Positions 1 to 6,010 are shown, counted from the stretch's first letter. The stretch: DNA of 8,925 nt from Methanosuratincolales archaeon (GCA_937930465.1 CALGKV010000081.1:1-8925); one strand, 5' to 3'. Notes: generated by a model from the sequence alone, not told the origin. Numbers and translations are program-made.

Positions 1-485
1 GCGGTTACTGCAAGGCTGAAGAGGAGCCTTTTCTTTAGCCTGCTTCCTTTGGCTGCAACAATCCCCTCCCTTATCATGGGGGTGTAGCCGAGTTCCTTCA
101 CTGCGTCCCTGATCTCTGATGCAGCAACAACGGAAGGAAAATATTCAACGAAGACTAGCTTTGTCGCAAGGTTAGAGTTCACAGCAACAATGCCGTCCTT
201 CTCAAGAAGCCCCTCCTCCAGTGCCTTTATGCATGAGGCACACTTCATGTCCTCGACATAGATTGCTATCCTCTCAGCAACGGGCTTGTATCCCGCCTCT
301 TCAATTGCCCCCTTGATTGATCTGGCGCCCGCCAACGAGGGGTCATACTCCACTATAGCAGTCCCAGACCCGAAGCTGACCTCTGCCTTGTGAACCCCTT
401 TCAGCGCAGCCAGCGACTTCTCGATGTTGAGCGCACATGTCGCACAGTGCATCCCTTCGATCCTGATCGAGGCTTTCTTCCGCAT
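1..485 (-). CDS. copA: Copper-translocating P-type ATPase, N-terminal part (two HMA domains), partial
   Basis: The reading frame opens at ATG 485 and runs off the left edge, giving 161 residues. I see two heavy-metal-associated (HMA) domains in tandem, each with a metal-binding CxxC: GMHCATC near residues 12-18 and DMKCASC near 79-85. Each is followed by the usual alpha/beta pattern ending in a GY motif (EEAGYKP, KELGYTP). After the second domain, a basic stretch (KGSRLKKR) leads into LLFSLAVTA, the likely start of the first membrane helix. This layout is typical of Cu+-exporting P1B ATPases, which pump Cu+ across the cytoplasmic membrane; catalytic DKTG and CPC motifs would lie outside the window. 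It is divergent from the Fe-S protein gene and has the same orientation as the YHS gene. A stand-alone two-HMA chaperone is less likely because the frame stays open into a hydrophobic segment. Specificity (Cu versus Ag or another soft metal) is inferred. Confidence 0.85.
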   Translation of the reverse strand, partial: MRKKASIRIEGMHCATCALNIEKSLAALKGVHKAEVSFGSGTAIVEYDPSLAGARSIKGAIEEAGYKPVAERIAIYVEDMKCASCIKALEEGLLEKDGIVAVNSNLATKLVFVEYFPSVVAASEIRDAVKELGYTPMIREGIVAAKGSRLKKRLLFSLAVT

Positions 486-509
486 GAGTGATCGATCGCA
501 GTGTTTTTC

Positions 510-517
510 TATTAAGC
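510..517 (-). promoter_or_regulatory. TATA-like box of the copA gene (leaderless start)
   Basis: On the minus strand CTTAATAG is centred about 28 bases before the copA ATG at 485. Archaeal transcription starts about 26 bases after the TATA centre, so the transcript would begin practically at the start codon. I see no SD motif before the ATG, which fits leaderless translation. Confidence 0.45.
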
Positions 518-567
518 TTGCATGTCCTTTTCATTAGGGACCAAGGCTTGATTCCGCCTGGAGATGA

Positions 568-1383
568 ATGATAAGCATGCCGCTTCCCCATTGGGCAATA
601 AGGCTAATCATGCGCCTCTTCCCTAAGAGGTTTCACATAGCAAGGCTGAGCAAGATCCCAGTTTTCGGGCACCTGATCGACCTTGCTTTCTTTGACAAGG
701 ACCAGATCATGTTTGTCCCTAAGACCATCGATCTGGATGCCCGCTTCGAGGAACCTGAGAGCATGCCCCTCCCCTATGCTTTAGCCGAGCATTTTGTCAA
801 CGCCGCGGAGCACCACTGGGTCATGGACTTCTGCATCTGCAGGGTCTCTAGCGGGTGCAAGGATTACCCGCGCGAGCTTGGGTGCCTCTTCCTCGGAGAG
901 GCTTCCCAGGGGATAGACCCTAGCCTCGGGCACAAGGTGACAAGGGAGGAGGCTTTGGAGCACCTGAGGAGGTGCAGGGAGGCCGGGCTCGTCCATTTGG
1001 TGGGCAGGAACAAGCTCGACTCCATTTGGCTTGGAGTGAAGCCAGCAGATCGGCTCCTCACGATCTGCAACTGCTGCCCCTGCTGCTGCTTGTGGAAGAT
1101 GATCCCGGACCTCTCGGCGAGGATCAGGAGGAAGATATCAAAAATGCCCGGTGTAGAAGTGAAGGTCGATGGGGGGAAGTGCATCGGGTGCGGGACCTGC
1201 GCAGGGGTCTGCTTTGTCAATGCGATTGAACTCGCGAATGGTAAAGCCATGATCGGCAGCGAGTGCAGGGGCTGCGGAAGGTGCGCAGAGTCGTGCCCTA
1301 ACAGAGCCATATCTGTTGCGATAACTGGCAGCGGCTATTTGAGGGCGGCCATATCGCAGATCTCTTCTGCAGTGGAGGTCTGA
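568..1383 (+). CDS. Cysteine-rich 4Fe-4S ferredoxin-type protein with an unusual N-terminal Cys domain
   Basis: 271 residues, 19 of them cysteines. The C-terminal third is a bacterial-type 2[4Fe-4S] ferredoxin module: CIGCGTCAGVC (205-215) and CRGCGRCAESCP (233-244). The first cluster lacks the usual Pro after its last Cys (CFVNAI). Before it lies a separate conserved-looking region with C89-x-C91-x5-C97-x8-C106 (CICRVSSGCKDYPRELGC) and a dense knot CNCCPCCC at 167-174. These could bind another cluster or metal. There is no signal peptide, and the N-terminus is basic and hydrophobic, so a cytoplasmic or membrane-associated electron carrier is likely. ATG 568 is chosen because GGAG lies at 560-563; ATG 577 is an alternative. 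The gene is divergent from copA and ends two bases from the convergent YHS gene. The Fe-S binding is well supported; the redox partner and pathway are unknown. Confidence 0.8.
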   Translation: MISMPLPHWAIRLIMRLFPKRFHIARLSKIPVFGHLIDLAFFDKDQIMFVPKTIDLDARFEEPESMPLPYALAEHFVNAAEHHWVMDFCICRVSSGCKDYPRELGCLFLGEASQGIDPSLGHKVTREEALEHLRRCREAGLVHLVGRNKLDSIWLGVKPADRLLTICNCCPCCCLWKMIPDLSARIRRKISKMPGVEVKVDGGKCIGCGTCAGVCFVNAIELANGKAMIGSECRGCGRCAESCPNRAISVAITGSGYLRAAISQISSAVEV

Positions 1384-1385
1384 GC

Positions 1386-1529
1386 CTACTTCAGGAACTT
1401 TTCAGGATCTTTATCAAACATCTTCTTGCAACCTGGCGCGCAGAAGTAATACGTTTTCCCCTTGTACTCGCTCTTGAGCTTGGCAGACTTCTCGTCCACA
1501 TCCATGCCGCAAACAGGATCTATTGCCAT
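1386..1529 (-). CDS. YHS-domain protein (47 residues)
   Basis: A complete 47-residue gene, ATG 1529 to TAG 1386, too short for many gene finders. The protein is almost exactly one YHS domain. It begins MAIDPVCGMDV (the DPVCGM signature), has KGKTYYFCAPGCKKMFDKDP in the middle, and ends EKFLK. The three cysteines (7, 30, 34) are those expected of the family, which is thought to bind metal. YHS domains are commonly fused to, or encoded next to, copper P-type ATPases, and copA lies nearby on the same strand beyond the Fe-S gene. I infer a small metal-binding or metal-delivery role in copper handling. No good SD is visible close to the ATG, so the leader is uncertain: a TATA-like element lies far upstream (1693-1704) and a T-rich one nearer (about 1561-1572 on the minus strand). 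Confidence 0.88.
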   Translation of the reverse strand: MAIDPVCGMDVDEKSAKLKSEYKGKTYYFCAPGCKKMFDKDPEKFLK

Positions 1530-1574
1530 ACGGATCAAAGAATCCTATCCCATTCCGCCTAGAAAAAACTATCC

Positions 1575-1588
1575 AACCGTTTCCGGTT
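1575..1588. repeat. Short inverted repeat upstream of the YHS gene
   Basis: AACCG TTTC CGGTT: perfect five-base arms with a four-base spacer, 46 bases before the YHS start codon. It is next to a possible near promoter, so it could be a small operator, for example for a metal-responsive regulator. It is short enough to occur by chance. Confidence 0.25.
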
Positions 1589-1608
1589 CGGTCCATGCAA
1601 AAACGGCA

Positions 1609-1699
1609 CCTTAGGGGCTACGCATGGTGCTCCATCCAGCATCCCGTACGTTAACCCCTGAGGAGCCCTATGGCGATACAATCTCGCCATTGCTTTTTT
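1609..1699 (+). ncRNA. Candidate structured RNA: long hairpin followed by a terminator-like hairpin
   Basis: No convincing protein gene lies between the YHS start (1529) and the MBL-fold stop (1732). The plus strand can fold as CCTTAGGGG (1609-1617) with CCCCTGAGG (1655-1663), TACG (1619-1622) with CGTA (1645-1648), and GGTGCT (1626-1631) with AGCATC (1638-1643), closed by the loop CCATCC. A second perfect hairpin, ATGGCGA/TCGCCAT (1670-1690), and T6 (1694-1699) follow. Two stem positions are G-U wobbles on the plus strand but would be A-C mismatches on the minus strand, which favours plus-strand transcription. It matches no RNA class I recognise. Alternatives are a miniature palindromic element, or a leader on the minus strand upstream of the YHS gene. 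No strong plus-strand promoter is seen. Confidence 0.35.
1670..1699 (+). terminator. Hairpin plus T6 tract
   Basis: A perfect seven-base stem ATGGCGA/TCGCCAT with a seven-base loop, then TGC and six T's at 1694-1699. It has the shape of an intrinsic terminator for plus-strand transcription, although the same T-run overlaps a TATA-like box read on the other strand. Confidence 0.35.
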
Positions 1700-1704
1700 A
1701 TAAG
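1693..1704 (-). promoter_or_regulatory. TATA-like element, probable far promoter of the YHS gene
   Basis: Read on the minus strand, CTTATAAAAAAG is preceded by the purine-rich GAAACAAATAG, which suits a BRE/TATA pair. Transcription would start near 1673, giving the YHS gene a leader of about 145 bases that contains the large hairpin. The plus-strand reading (TTTTTTATAAG) has no purine-rich BRE, so I favour minus. Confidence 0.4.
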
Positions 1705-1724
1705 CTATTTGTTTCATATGGAAC

Positions 1725-1729
1725 AAAAA
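1725..1729 (-). terminator. T5 run just after the UPF0282 gene
   Basis: On the minus strand TTTTT begins three bases after the TAG stop (1734-1732). Oligo-T runs serve as archaeal terminators. It is short, so termination may be only partial. Confidence 0.35.
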
Positions 1730-1731
1730 GA

Positions 1732-2592
1732 CTATGTTCTGTAAAGCTCTTTCCGCCTAGCCTCTAGGAGGTCGTTGGGCTGCCCCATGTATTCTGCTGC
1801 CGTCATGACCTTCCCCCCAGCCACCCCTTCAGTGATCGCTTTCAGGTATTCCCTGAACTTGAGGTCTCTGAGGAAGTGGTGATCCACTACGACCTCCCTG
1901 GCGCCATTGGAGATTATGCGCCTCAAGTTAGTTATGGCCGAGTCCAGTTGCTCTTTCGAGGTCCTGTAGCCCAGCATGTAAGTCATCGGCCCATCGATTA
2001 TTGCCAAGTCCGGCTTCTCATTCAGTATGAATGCTGCCTGCCCATCATGTACAGGCCCCTCAACATCAGACGTGTGGATCAACTTCCTTCCCTCAGACTC
2101 GACCATTGTCTGTATAACGTATCCAAGTGCACTGCTCGACCCATGGAAGACTGCCCCTGAGAAAGAGACCTTGGTCTTAGCGAACGAGAAGGACTTGCCA
2201 TCCGCAACCTCGACCTTTCTCGCCCTCCCCTTCACCATCCCGAGGAAGAGCGGAGCCCTGAAGTCTTTTTGGCTCCTGTTTATGTCATTGTTCGGATCTT
2301 TGACCAGCACGGTTTTGCCCTTGTAGATGTCGAGCGGTATCAAGTCCCCCGGGTCGTGGTGATCATAGTGGTAATGCGAGATCACCAGGACGTCTGCTTC
2401 CATCCCCTTCTCAGCGATCCGCTCAGCCGCCTTGCCCATCCTCTCTAGCTCTAACTGGTGAGGCGGCAGCCCAAACCTGTTGGGTGCCAGAGCAACCCCC
2501 GGATCTATAATCAATTTGACATCAGGGGTCTCCACGAATGTGCACATCGACCTGATCCCCATGCTGTCGAACGCAAGCAGTTCAACCTTCAT
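1732..2592 (-). CDS. UPF0282-family metallo-beta-lactamase-fold protein
   Basis: 286 residues from ATG 2592. The N-terminus MKVELLAFDSMGIRSMCTF, then IIDPGVALAPNRFGLPPH, is what I recognise as the start of the archaeal UPF0282 family, a branch of the metallo-beta-lactamase superfamily. The zinc-binding signature is SHYHYDHHDPGD, in the HxHxDH pattern, near residue 72. Further likely metal ligands or core elements are GAVFHG, HTSDVEGP, a conserved IIDGPMTYMLGY and VVDHHFLRD. The protein is soluble, without signal peptide, and the length suits the family. The natural substrate of UPF0282 proteins is not known to me; hydrolase activity is inferred from the fold. An in-frame TTG at 2619 would add nine residues, but the family start and the polar, lysine-rich extension argue for 2592. 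It appears to be transcribed alone, with a T5 run directly after the stop. Confidence 0.85.
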   Translation of the reverse strand: MKVELLAFDSMGIRSMCTFVETPDVKLIIDPGVALAPNRFGLPPHQLELERMGKAAERIAEKGMEADVLVISHYHYDHHDPGDLIPLDIYKGKTVLVKDPNNDINRSQKDFRAPLFLGMVKGRARKVEVADGKSFSFAKTKVSFSGAVFHGSSSALGYVIQTMVESEGRKLIHTSDVEGPVHDGQAAFILNEKPDLAIIDGPMTYMLGYRTSKEQLDSAITNLRRIISNGAREVVVDHHFLRDLKFREYLKAITEGVAGGKVMTAAEYMGQPNDLLEARRKELYRT

Positions 2593-2675
2593 ATTCGCCC
2601 TTCCCTTCTTTTCCAACAAAACCAGAGATCAGCTGGTTGCATGCATACAACAAGAAGAAGTAGGGTTAGCCAAAA

Positions 2676-2682
2676 CTAAATA
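2676..2682 (-). promoter_or_regulatory. Possible TATA-like box of the UPF0282 gene
   Basis: TATTTAG on the minus strand. It would place the transcription start near 2654, about 60 bases before ATG 2592. The match to an archaeal TATA box is only moderate. Confidence 0.25.
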
Positions 2683-2938
2683 CCTTGCGCCACCCAATTC
2701 TCTTGCTTGAAACAAATGAACCGCCTTTCCTGGCACGCTTCTAGCCGCTCCGCTGGACACGCTTACACATGATTGGAGCCATTGCCAATGCATTAATGCG
2801 TGGCATGAGATCAGTTGAAGGGCAGCCCCTTGATTTTTGCTTCGGGCAAACCAATTAACCCCTTGGTCGGGGCAGTAGCTGCCAATCGTAATTAGTGACG
2901 TAATATGGGAAAAATTAATGCTGAACCTTAAGCCGAAT

Positions 2939-2946
2939 AAAAAAAA
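2939..2946 (-). terminator. T8 terminator of the surface-protein gene
   Basis: Eight consecutive T's on the minus strand, starting five bases after the TAA stop (2954-2952). This is a strong oligo-T tract of the kind that ends archaeal transcripts. Confidence 0.6.
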
Positions 2947-2951
2947 GAGGG

Positions 2952-4355
2952 TTAGCCTTGCCTTTTGCTAATTATCAATGCTAAAGCCAAAGCGCATGCT
3001 GCAACCGCTATCCCTATTGGGGCACTGGGAGATGCCTCATCCCAGTACTGAACTGGCATATCGACTTGCAGGATGAATCCTCCGACGGGAATGTGGGTCT
3101 CATTGCCAGTCTTGATTGGGGCGTTCCCAAAATGGTTGTTCAGGCTCTCCCTGGGGCCTTCAATGCTTGCGGAGAGAATTATCGGGCCGATCATTTTGGG
3201 TGTGGTGTTTGCGTATTGCAAAGGCTCGTCAAGCCTTAAATAGAAGACATAAGTCCCGTTGTTGTCAATGCCGCCTGTCGAGGACGCATTCTCAAGGTTA
3301 AAGCAGTAGCTGCCTGGTAGGGCGTTCTCACCTGTTTGCATTGGGTTGGCCTCGTTTACTGGATACGAGAAATGCCCCTGGTAGTACTCTTCGGCAGGCG
3401 TGATTGCGTCTGCCCCGAGCAGAGTGACCGAAATGCCGTCGATCCCGCCTTCCAAATCTGGGTCATAAATGCCGTCCTCGTTGAGATCGCCAAACTTTAT
3501 GCCGCAAATGTGGAATGAGTAGTTCTGTTGGATAGGGTCTTCGGGCGGCTTCTGGTGCACTAGCTTGTTTGATTTCGCATAGGCGTTGGTCGTCGGGTTT
3601 CTGTTCCAAGATAGTTGCCCAAATGAATGCCCAGTACCGATGTCGGAATCGTATGGGTCATAGCTGTTGTGGAGGGGATACCAGTACGCAGTCTGATCTG
3701 GGCCTGGGGGCTTTGAGTAGTAGATGTTTGTCCTTTGCGCCTGCGGTATTGATGATAGTTCTGTCGGAGGCGCATTGGGCTCTAACTCCGTAGCGAGGAA
3801 GAAGAACCATATCCTGCAGTCCCCCACAATGCCTTGGCACTCCTCCGTCACTGTCAGGTTAAGGATTTCAGAGGGTCTGAGGATTGCCAGACCATCGTTG
3901 AACTGGCTGCTGTCGGTGTATGCCTCCAGGGTGCTGTTCGGCGGGCCTAAAGACCAGACATATATGTAAACAGGGGTGCTGTTCGAATGGGGCGCAAATA
4001 TGGCTGCAGTGTCCAGCGACCCTGTGACTGTGCCCGATGCCCTTGGGACATTGGAGCTTGGCGCGTAAATCTCCCAAGTCGCATTGAGTTTCAGTTGAGT
4101 CCTGGTTGGGTTCACAACGGCTGCTGCCAAGGTGACGTACTGGATTGTTGATGCGACATCGGAAACATCCGCACTTGCCGTGTTCTTGAAGGATACTGTG
4201 ACTTCAGCACTGCCCCCCAGTGTCAGGACATTGTCTGTGCTGCTGACGCCCCCTTCTGGGAAGTAAATGTTCCCGCTTGGGGCTGCTGCAACAAATGCTA
4301 TGCTTGATATCAGCGAAAAAGCCAAGAGCAAAGCAACGGCTCTTTTTTCAATCAT
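2952..4355 (-). CDS. Secreted, membrane-anchored surface protein with an SdrD-B-like domain
   Basis: 467 residues. The start ATG 4355 is fixed by a strong SD (AGGAGGG) eight bases upstream and by the Sec signal peptide it produces: a charged MIEKR, a hydrophobic core to about residue 22, and a probable cut after AAA near 25. The mature part is beta-rich and Ser/Thr/Asn/Pro-rich, with about nine N-glycosylation sequons (for example NATW, NSTP, NSTL, NYSF, NGTY, NETH). Residues about 284-315 (CGIKFGDLNEDGIYD, then GGIDGISVTLLG) match the start of an SdrD-B/CnaB-like domain with a calcium loop DxNxDGxxD. A later LPGSYCFN continues that beta-sandwich pattern. Four cysteines (173, 180, 284, 351) could form disulfides. 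The C-terminus is one hydrophobic helix (about 445-462) ending KRQG, a membrane anchor. I infer a cell-surface structural or adhesive protein; I cannot name a family for the N-terminal 280 residues. A longer reading from 4511 would bury the signal peptide and is rejected. Confidence 0.75.
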   Translation of the reverse strand: MIEKRAVALLLAFSLISSIAFVAAAPSGNIYFPEGGVSSTDNVLTLGGSAEVTVSFKNTASADVSDVASTIQYVTLAAAVVNPTRTQLKLNATWEIYAPSSNVPRASGTVTGSLDTAAIFAPHSNSTPVYIYVWSLGPPNSTLEAYTDSSQFNDGLAILRPSEILNLTVTEECQGIVGDCRIWFFFLATELEPNAPPTELSSIPQAQRTNIYYSKPPGPDQTAYWYPLHNSYDPYDSDIGTGHSFGQLSWNRNPTTNAYAKSNKLVHQKPPEDPIQQNYSFHICGIKFGDLNEDGIYDPDLEGGIDGISVTLLGADAITPAEEYYQGHFSYPVNEANPMQTGENALPGSYCFNLENASSTGGIDNNGTYVFYLRLDEPLQYANTTPKMIGPIILSASIEGPRESLNNHFGNAPIKTGNETHIPVGGFILQVDMPVQYWDEASPSAPIGIAVAACALALALIISKRQG

Positions 4356-4362
4356 CTTTGTT

Positions 4363-4369
4363 CCCTCCT
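4363..4369 (-). promoter_or_regulatory. Strong SD deciding the surface-protein start
   Basis: AGGAGGG on the minus strand, followed by AACAAAG and then ATG 4355. It is the best SD of the minus-strand genes here and excludes the 52-residue N-terminal extension that begins at ATG 4511. Confidence 0.7.
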
Positions 4370-4371
4370 GG

Positions 4372-4432
4372 ATCCAAAAATTCTTAAGCCATGACCTTGT
4401 TGTCATGTTTTTCAAATAATAAATTTTTGGAT
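4372..4432. repeat. Nested perfect inverted repeats around the surface-protein promoter
   Basis: Outer arms ATCCAAAAATT (4372-4382) and AATTTTTGGAT (4422-4432) are an exact 11-base inverted repeat. Inside them CATGAC (4390-4395) and GTCATG (4402-4407) form an exact six-base inverted repeat. Their centres differ by only about four bases. The distal outer arm covers the BRE/TATA side, the inner repeat covers the predicted transcription start, and the proximal outer arm ends two bases before the SD. This looks like a regulator-binding site or paired operators. An RNA hairpin needs a start site upstream of the TATA. Confidence 0.5.
4416..4423 (-). promoter_or_regulatory. TATA box of the surface-protein gene
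   Basis: TTTATTAT on the minus strand, preceded by the A-rich CCAAAAAT, which is a plausible BRE. Transcription would start near 4393, giving a leader of about 38 bases that contains the SD. The predicted start falls inside an inverted repeat (4390-4407). Confidence 0.5.
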
Positions 4433-4560
4433 TTTGCTTCCATGCTGGGAAAGGTCGGCACTGATTGGGTCGATCCCAGAAGCAGGGTCTAGCAGGAGCA
4501 TCGATTTTCAACCTGCCTTGATTACTGCAGCAGGCTCGGCTTTGCTGCGTGAGAGACAGG

Positions 4561-4570
4561 AGTTATAAAA
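4561..4570 (+). promoter_or_regulatory. Upstream TATA-like box, possible second nre promoter
   Basis: AGTTATAAAA closely resembles an archaeal TATA box and would start transcription near 4592, giving nre a leader of about 100 bases. In the opposite direction the same bases (TTTTATAACT) could serve a minus-strand transcript, so direction is uncertain. Confidence 0.3.
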
Positions 4571-4660
4571 AATGACGTGATCCGAAAAGCTGAGGCTGAG
4601 AAGATGGGATTCGCCTATCGGTTGTAAGGAACAGGATCGTCCCTTTCTGCTCCCCGAGTG

Positions 4661-4668
4661 CTTTTTAG
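4661..4668 (+). promoter_or_regulatory. TATA-like box of nre (leaderless start)
   Basis: CTTTTTAG is centred about 26 bases before GTG 4691, so transcription would begin at or next to the start codon. No convincing SD precedes the GTG, and an in-frame TGA lies directly upstream (4685-4687). Both fit a leaderless transcript. Confidence 0.4.
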
Positions 4669-4690
4669 CCTGCTCGGATCTAAATGATCT

Positions 4691-6010
4691 GTGCAGGAAA
4701 TGTACGGCTGGACTAAGGAGATCTTGCCTACAGAGGCGGCGGGACCCCCCCATACATTAGCCGTGAGGTCGAGGCACGCCCCGCTCTGCATCCTCTGCAG
4801 GGGCGGGAGGCGCCTGTGCGGAAAGGCGTTCTGCCCCATTGAGCTCAAGGCAAGGGCGCTGATAAGCAACTCTGGGGCAGTCATTAGGACAGAGCTGTCG
4901 GGATCATCGCCCCCTTCTGTCTTCGTGGGGCGCCATGGGTACCCTAAGGTCTCGATCGGCCCAATGGTCCCACCAGTTTATGGGGACACTTCTGTGATGG
5001 ATATCCCTGAGTCTTGGCTCTTCGAGAGCATACCGTCCATCGTAAACTACAGATACTCCCTGGTAAGGGGGACTGTTAGGGTTGAGGTTGACGCTGCCAA
5101 GAAGGGCGGGAGCCTAGTCGACTCGCTCCAGGAGCTCTCGATGGGGGCGGTTCCAGCCGACGCCGATGTCAGGTTTGAAAAGCCCCCCGCCATGAGGATC
5201 TCGATAGACGACAACTCCCAGCCATTCGGCCCATCCGCTCCACTGAGGCAATTCTCAATCTCTTCAGTCAAGGTTGACCACAGGATCGAGAAAGCCTTCT
5301 ACGACGGGGATCTCCTTGCTGGGGACGCCCTCTACGATCTTTACCGATCGGGGGTGGAGGTCTCGAAGCTCCAGCGCGCCTTCAGCATGGGCGTGCTAGG
5401 CGTCCAGAAGAACAGGCGCCTTGTGCCTACCCGGTGGAGCATAACGGCGGTGGACAGCATACTCTCCCAGAGGCTTATTGACGAATTGAAGGGGTATGAG
5501 ACTATTGACAAGTACCGGGTCTACTTCTGGAGGCACCAGCACAATGCGTTCGCCGCCCTCCTGATTCCTAGATCCTGGTCTTTCGAGTGGATGGAGGCGT
5601 GGTTCCCAGGCACATTCTGGAACCAAGGAGGGGTTGATGCAGCTGTCGAGGGGGACTATGAGGGTTACGGCGGCAGGAAGATCTACCCTGGGATAGGCGG
5701 GTGCTACTTCTCATGCAGGCTCGGATTGGCTGAGCACCTCGCCTCAATCCGCAGGCAGGCTACTGCACTCGTAGTGAGAGAGATCTTTCCCCAGTTCCCT
5801 CTCCCGCTGGGGGTTTGGTTTGTCAGGGAGAACGTGCGTGCCATGTTCAGGGAACCGCATGCCGAATTCGAGGACCTGCCATCCGCACTTGGGCACCTCG
5901 GGTCGCTTCTGAGCGTTCCTATTGCAAAATGGGTCTCAAAAAGCGTAATTCTGAGGGACTTGTTGCTTCAGAGGAGGATCAACGAATACTTCGGGGGAGG
6001 CGAGCCTTGA
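4691..6010 (+). CDS. nreA: Nre-family archaeal DNA repair protein with PIP motif
   Basis: 439 residues. The N-terminal part has a four-cysteine zinc-finger-like motif CILCRGGRRLCGKAFCP (C33, C36, C43, C48), followed by the Nre core: SPPSVFVGRHGYPKVSIGP, then PPVYGDTSVMDIPESW, and further on a SSVKVDHRIEKAFYDGD block. The last residues hold a textbook PCNA-interacting peptide, QRRINEYF (427-434), where Q, I, Y and F occupy the consensus positions. Nre proteins occur across archaea; in Haloferax, NreA is known to act with PCNA in repair of mitomycin C damage. Full length and all landmark motifs are present, so I expect a working nuclear-core repair factor. GTG 4691 is chosen for its TATA spacing; ATG 4700 is an alternative. 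The gene overlaps the radical SAM gene by one base, with a purine-rich SD inside its own 3' end. The NreA versus NreB assignment is less sure than the family. Confidence 0.9.
   Translation: MQEMYGWTKEILPTEAAGPPHTLAVRSRHAPLCILCRGGRRLCGKAFCPIELKARALISNSGAVIRTELSGSSPPSVFVGRHGYPKVSIGPMVPPVYGDTSVMDIPESWLFESIPSIVNYRYSLVRGTVRVEVDAAKKGGSLVDSLQELSMGAVPADADVRFEKPPAMRISIDDNSQPFGPSAPLRQFSISSVKVDHRIEKAFYDGDLLAGDALYDLYRSGVEVSKLQRAFSMGVLGVQKNRRLVPTRWSITAVDSILSQRLIDELKGYETIDKYRVYFWRHQHNAFAALLIPRSWSFEWMEAWFPGTFWNQGGVDAAVEGDYEGYGGRKIYPGIGGCYFSCRLGLAEHLASIRRQATALVVREIFPQFPLPLGVWFVRENVRAMFREPHAEFEDLPSALGHLGSLLSVPIAKWVSKSVILRDLLLQRRINEYFGGGEP

Larger units (their letters stand above)
2620..2951. other. Intergenic region without a supported gene; several small inverted repeats
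   Basis: 332 bases between the surface-protein stop and the UPF0282 gene; I see no credible coding sequence. It holds a near-palindrome at 2783-2805 (TGCCA/TGGCA arms around the perfect 10-base palindrome GCATTAATGC) and several possible stems at 2821-2883: TTTGC/GCAAA with loop TTCGG, CCCC/GGGG, and GGCAG/CTGCC with loop TAG. GCCCC (2825-2829) can also pair with GGGGC (2869-2873). CGTAAT occurs twice at 2887-2905. The 3' end holds the surface-protein terminator. A regulatory site or small structured RNA is possible; nothing identifies it. Confidence 0.4.
4433..4690. other. Divergent intergenic region between surface protein and nre
   Basis: The gap between the two start codons is about 335 bases and carries no supported gene. 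Besides the surface-protein promoter it holds a strong plus-strand TATA-like AGTTATAAAA (4561-4570), a second TATA-like element at 4661-4668, and a weak inverted repeat GCAGCA/TGCTGC (4527-4548). Short ATG frames on the plus strand (4571, 4604) close within a few codons. Confidence 0.4.

Noticed and set aside
864..1310. 148-codon ORF antisense to the Fe-S protein gene
   Set aside because: A shadow: low-complexity sequence with no motifs, while the plus strand encodes clear ferredoxin clusters.
1585..1594. GGTTCGGTCC resembling a tRNA T-loop
   Set aside because: No T-stem pairing and no acceptor or anticodon arms at tRNA spacing around it on either strand.
1414..1596. 60-codon minus-strand ORF overlapping the YHS gene
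   Set aside because: It is out of frame with the YHS domain, whose complete signature is read at 1386-1529.
1559..1690. Minus-strand ORF of 43 codons beginning MARLYRHRAPQG between the UPF0282 and YHS genes
   Set aside because: No SD, the start codon lies inside the perfect hairpin and upstream of the predicted transcription start, and the bases are better explained by RNA-like pairing.
2716..2772. 18-codon plus-strand ORF MNRLSWHASSRSAGHAYT in the intergenic region
   Set aside because: Very short, no SD, and no recognisable family.
4356..4511. 52-residue N-terminal extension of the surface protein from ATG 4511
   Set aside because: It would bury the signal peptide, crosses the promoter and inverted repeats, and the strong SD sits before ATG 4355.
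5815..6009. N-terminal extension of the radical SAM protein inside nre
   Set aside because: It overlaps nre by 195 bases in another frame; the family motifs and an SD place the start at ATG 6010.
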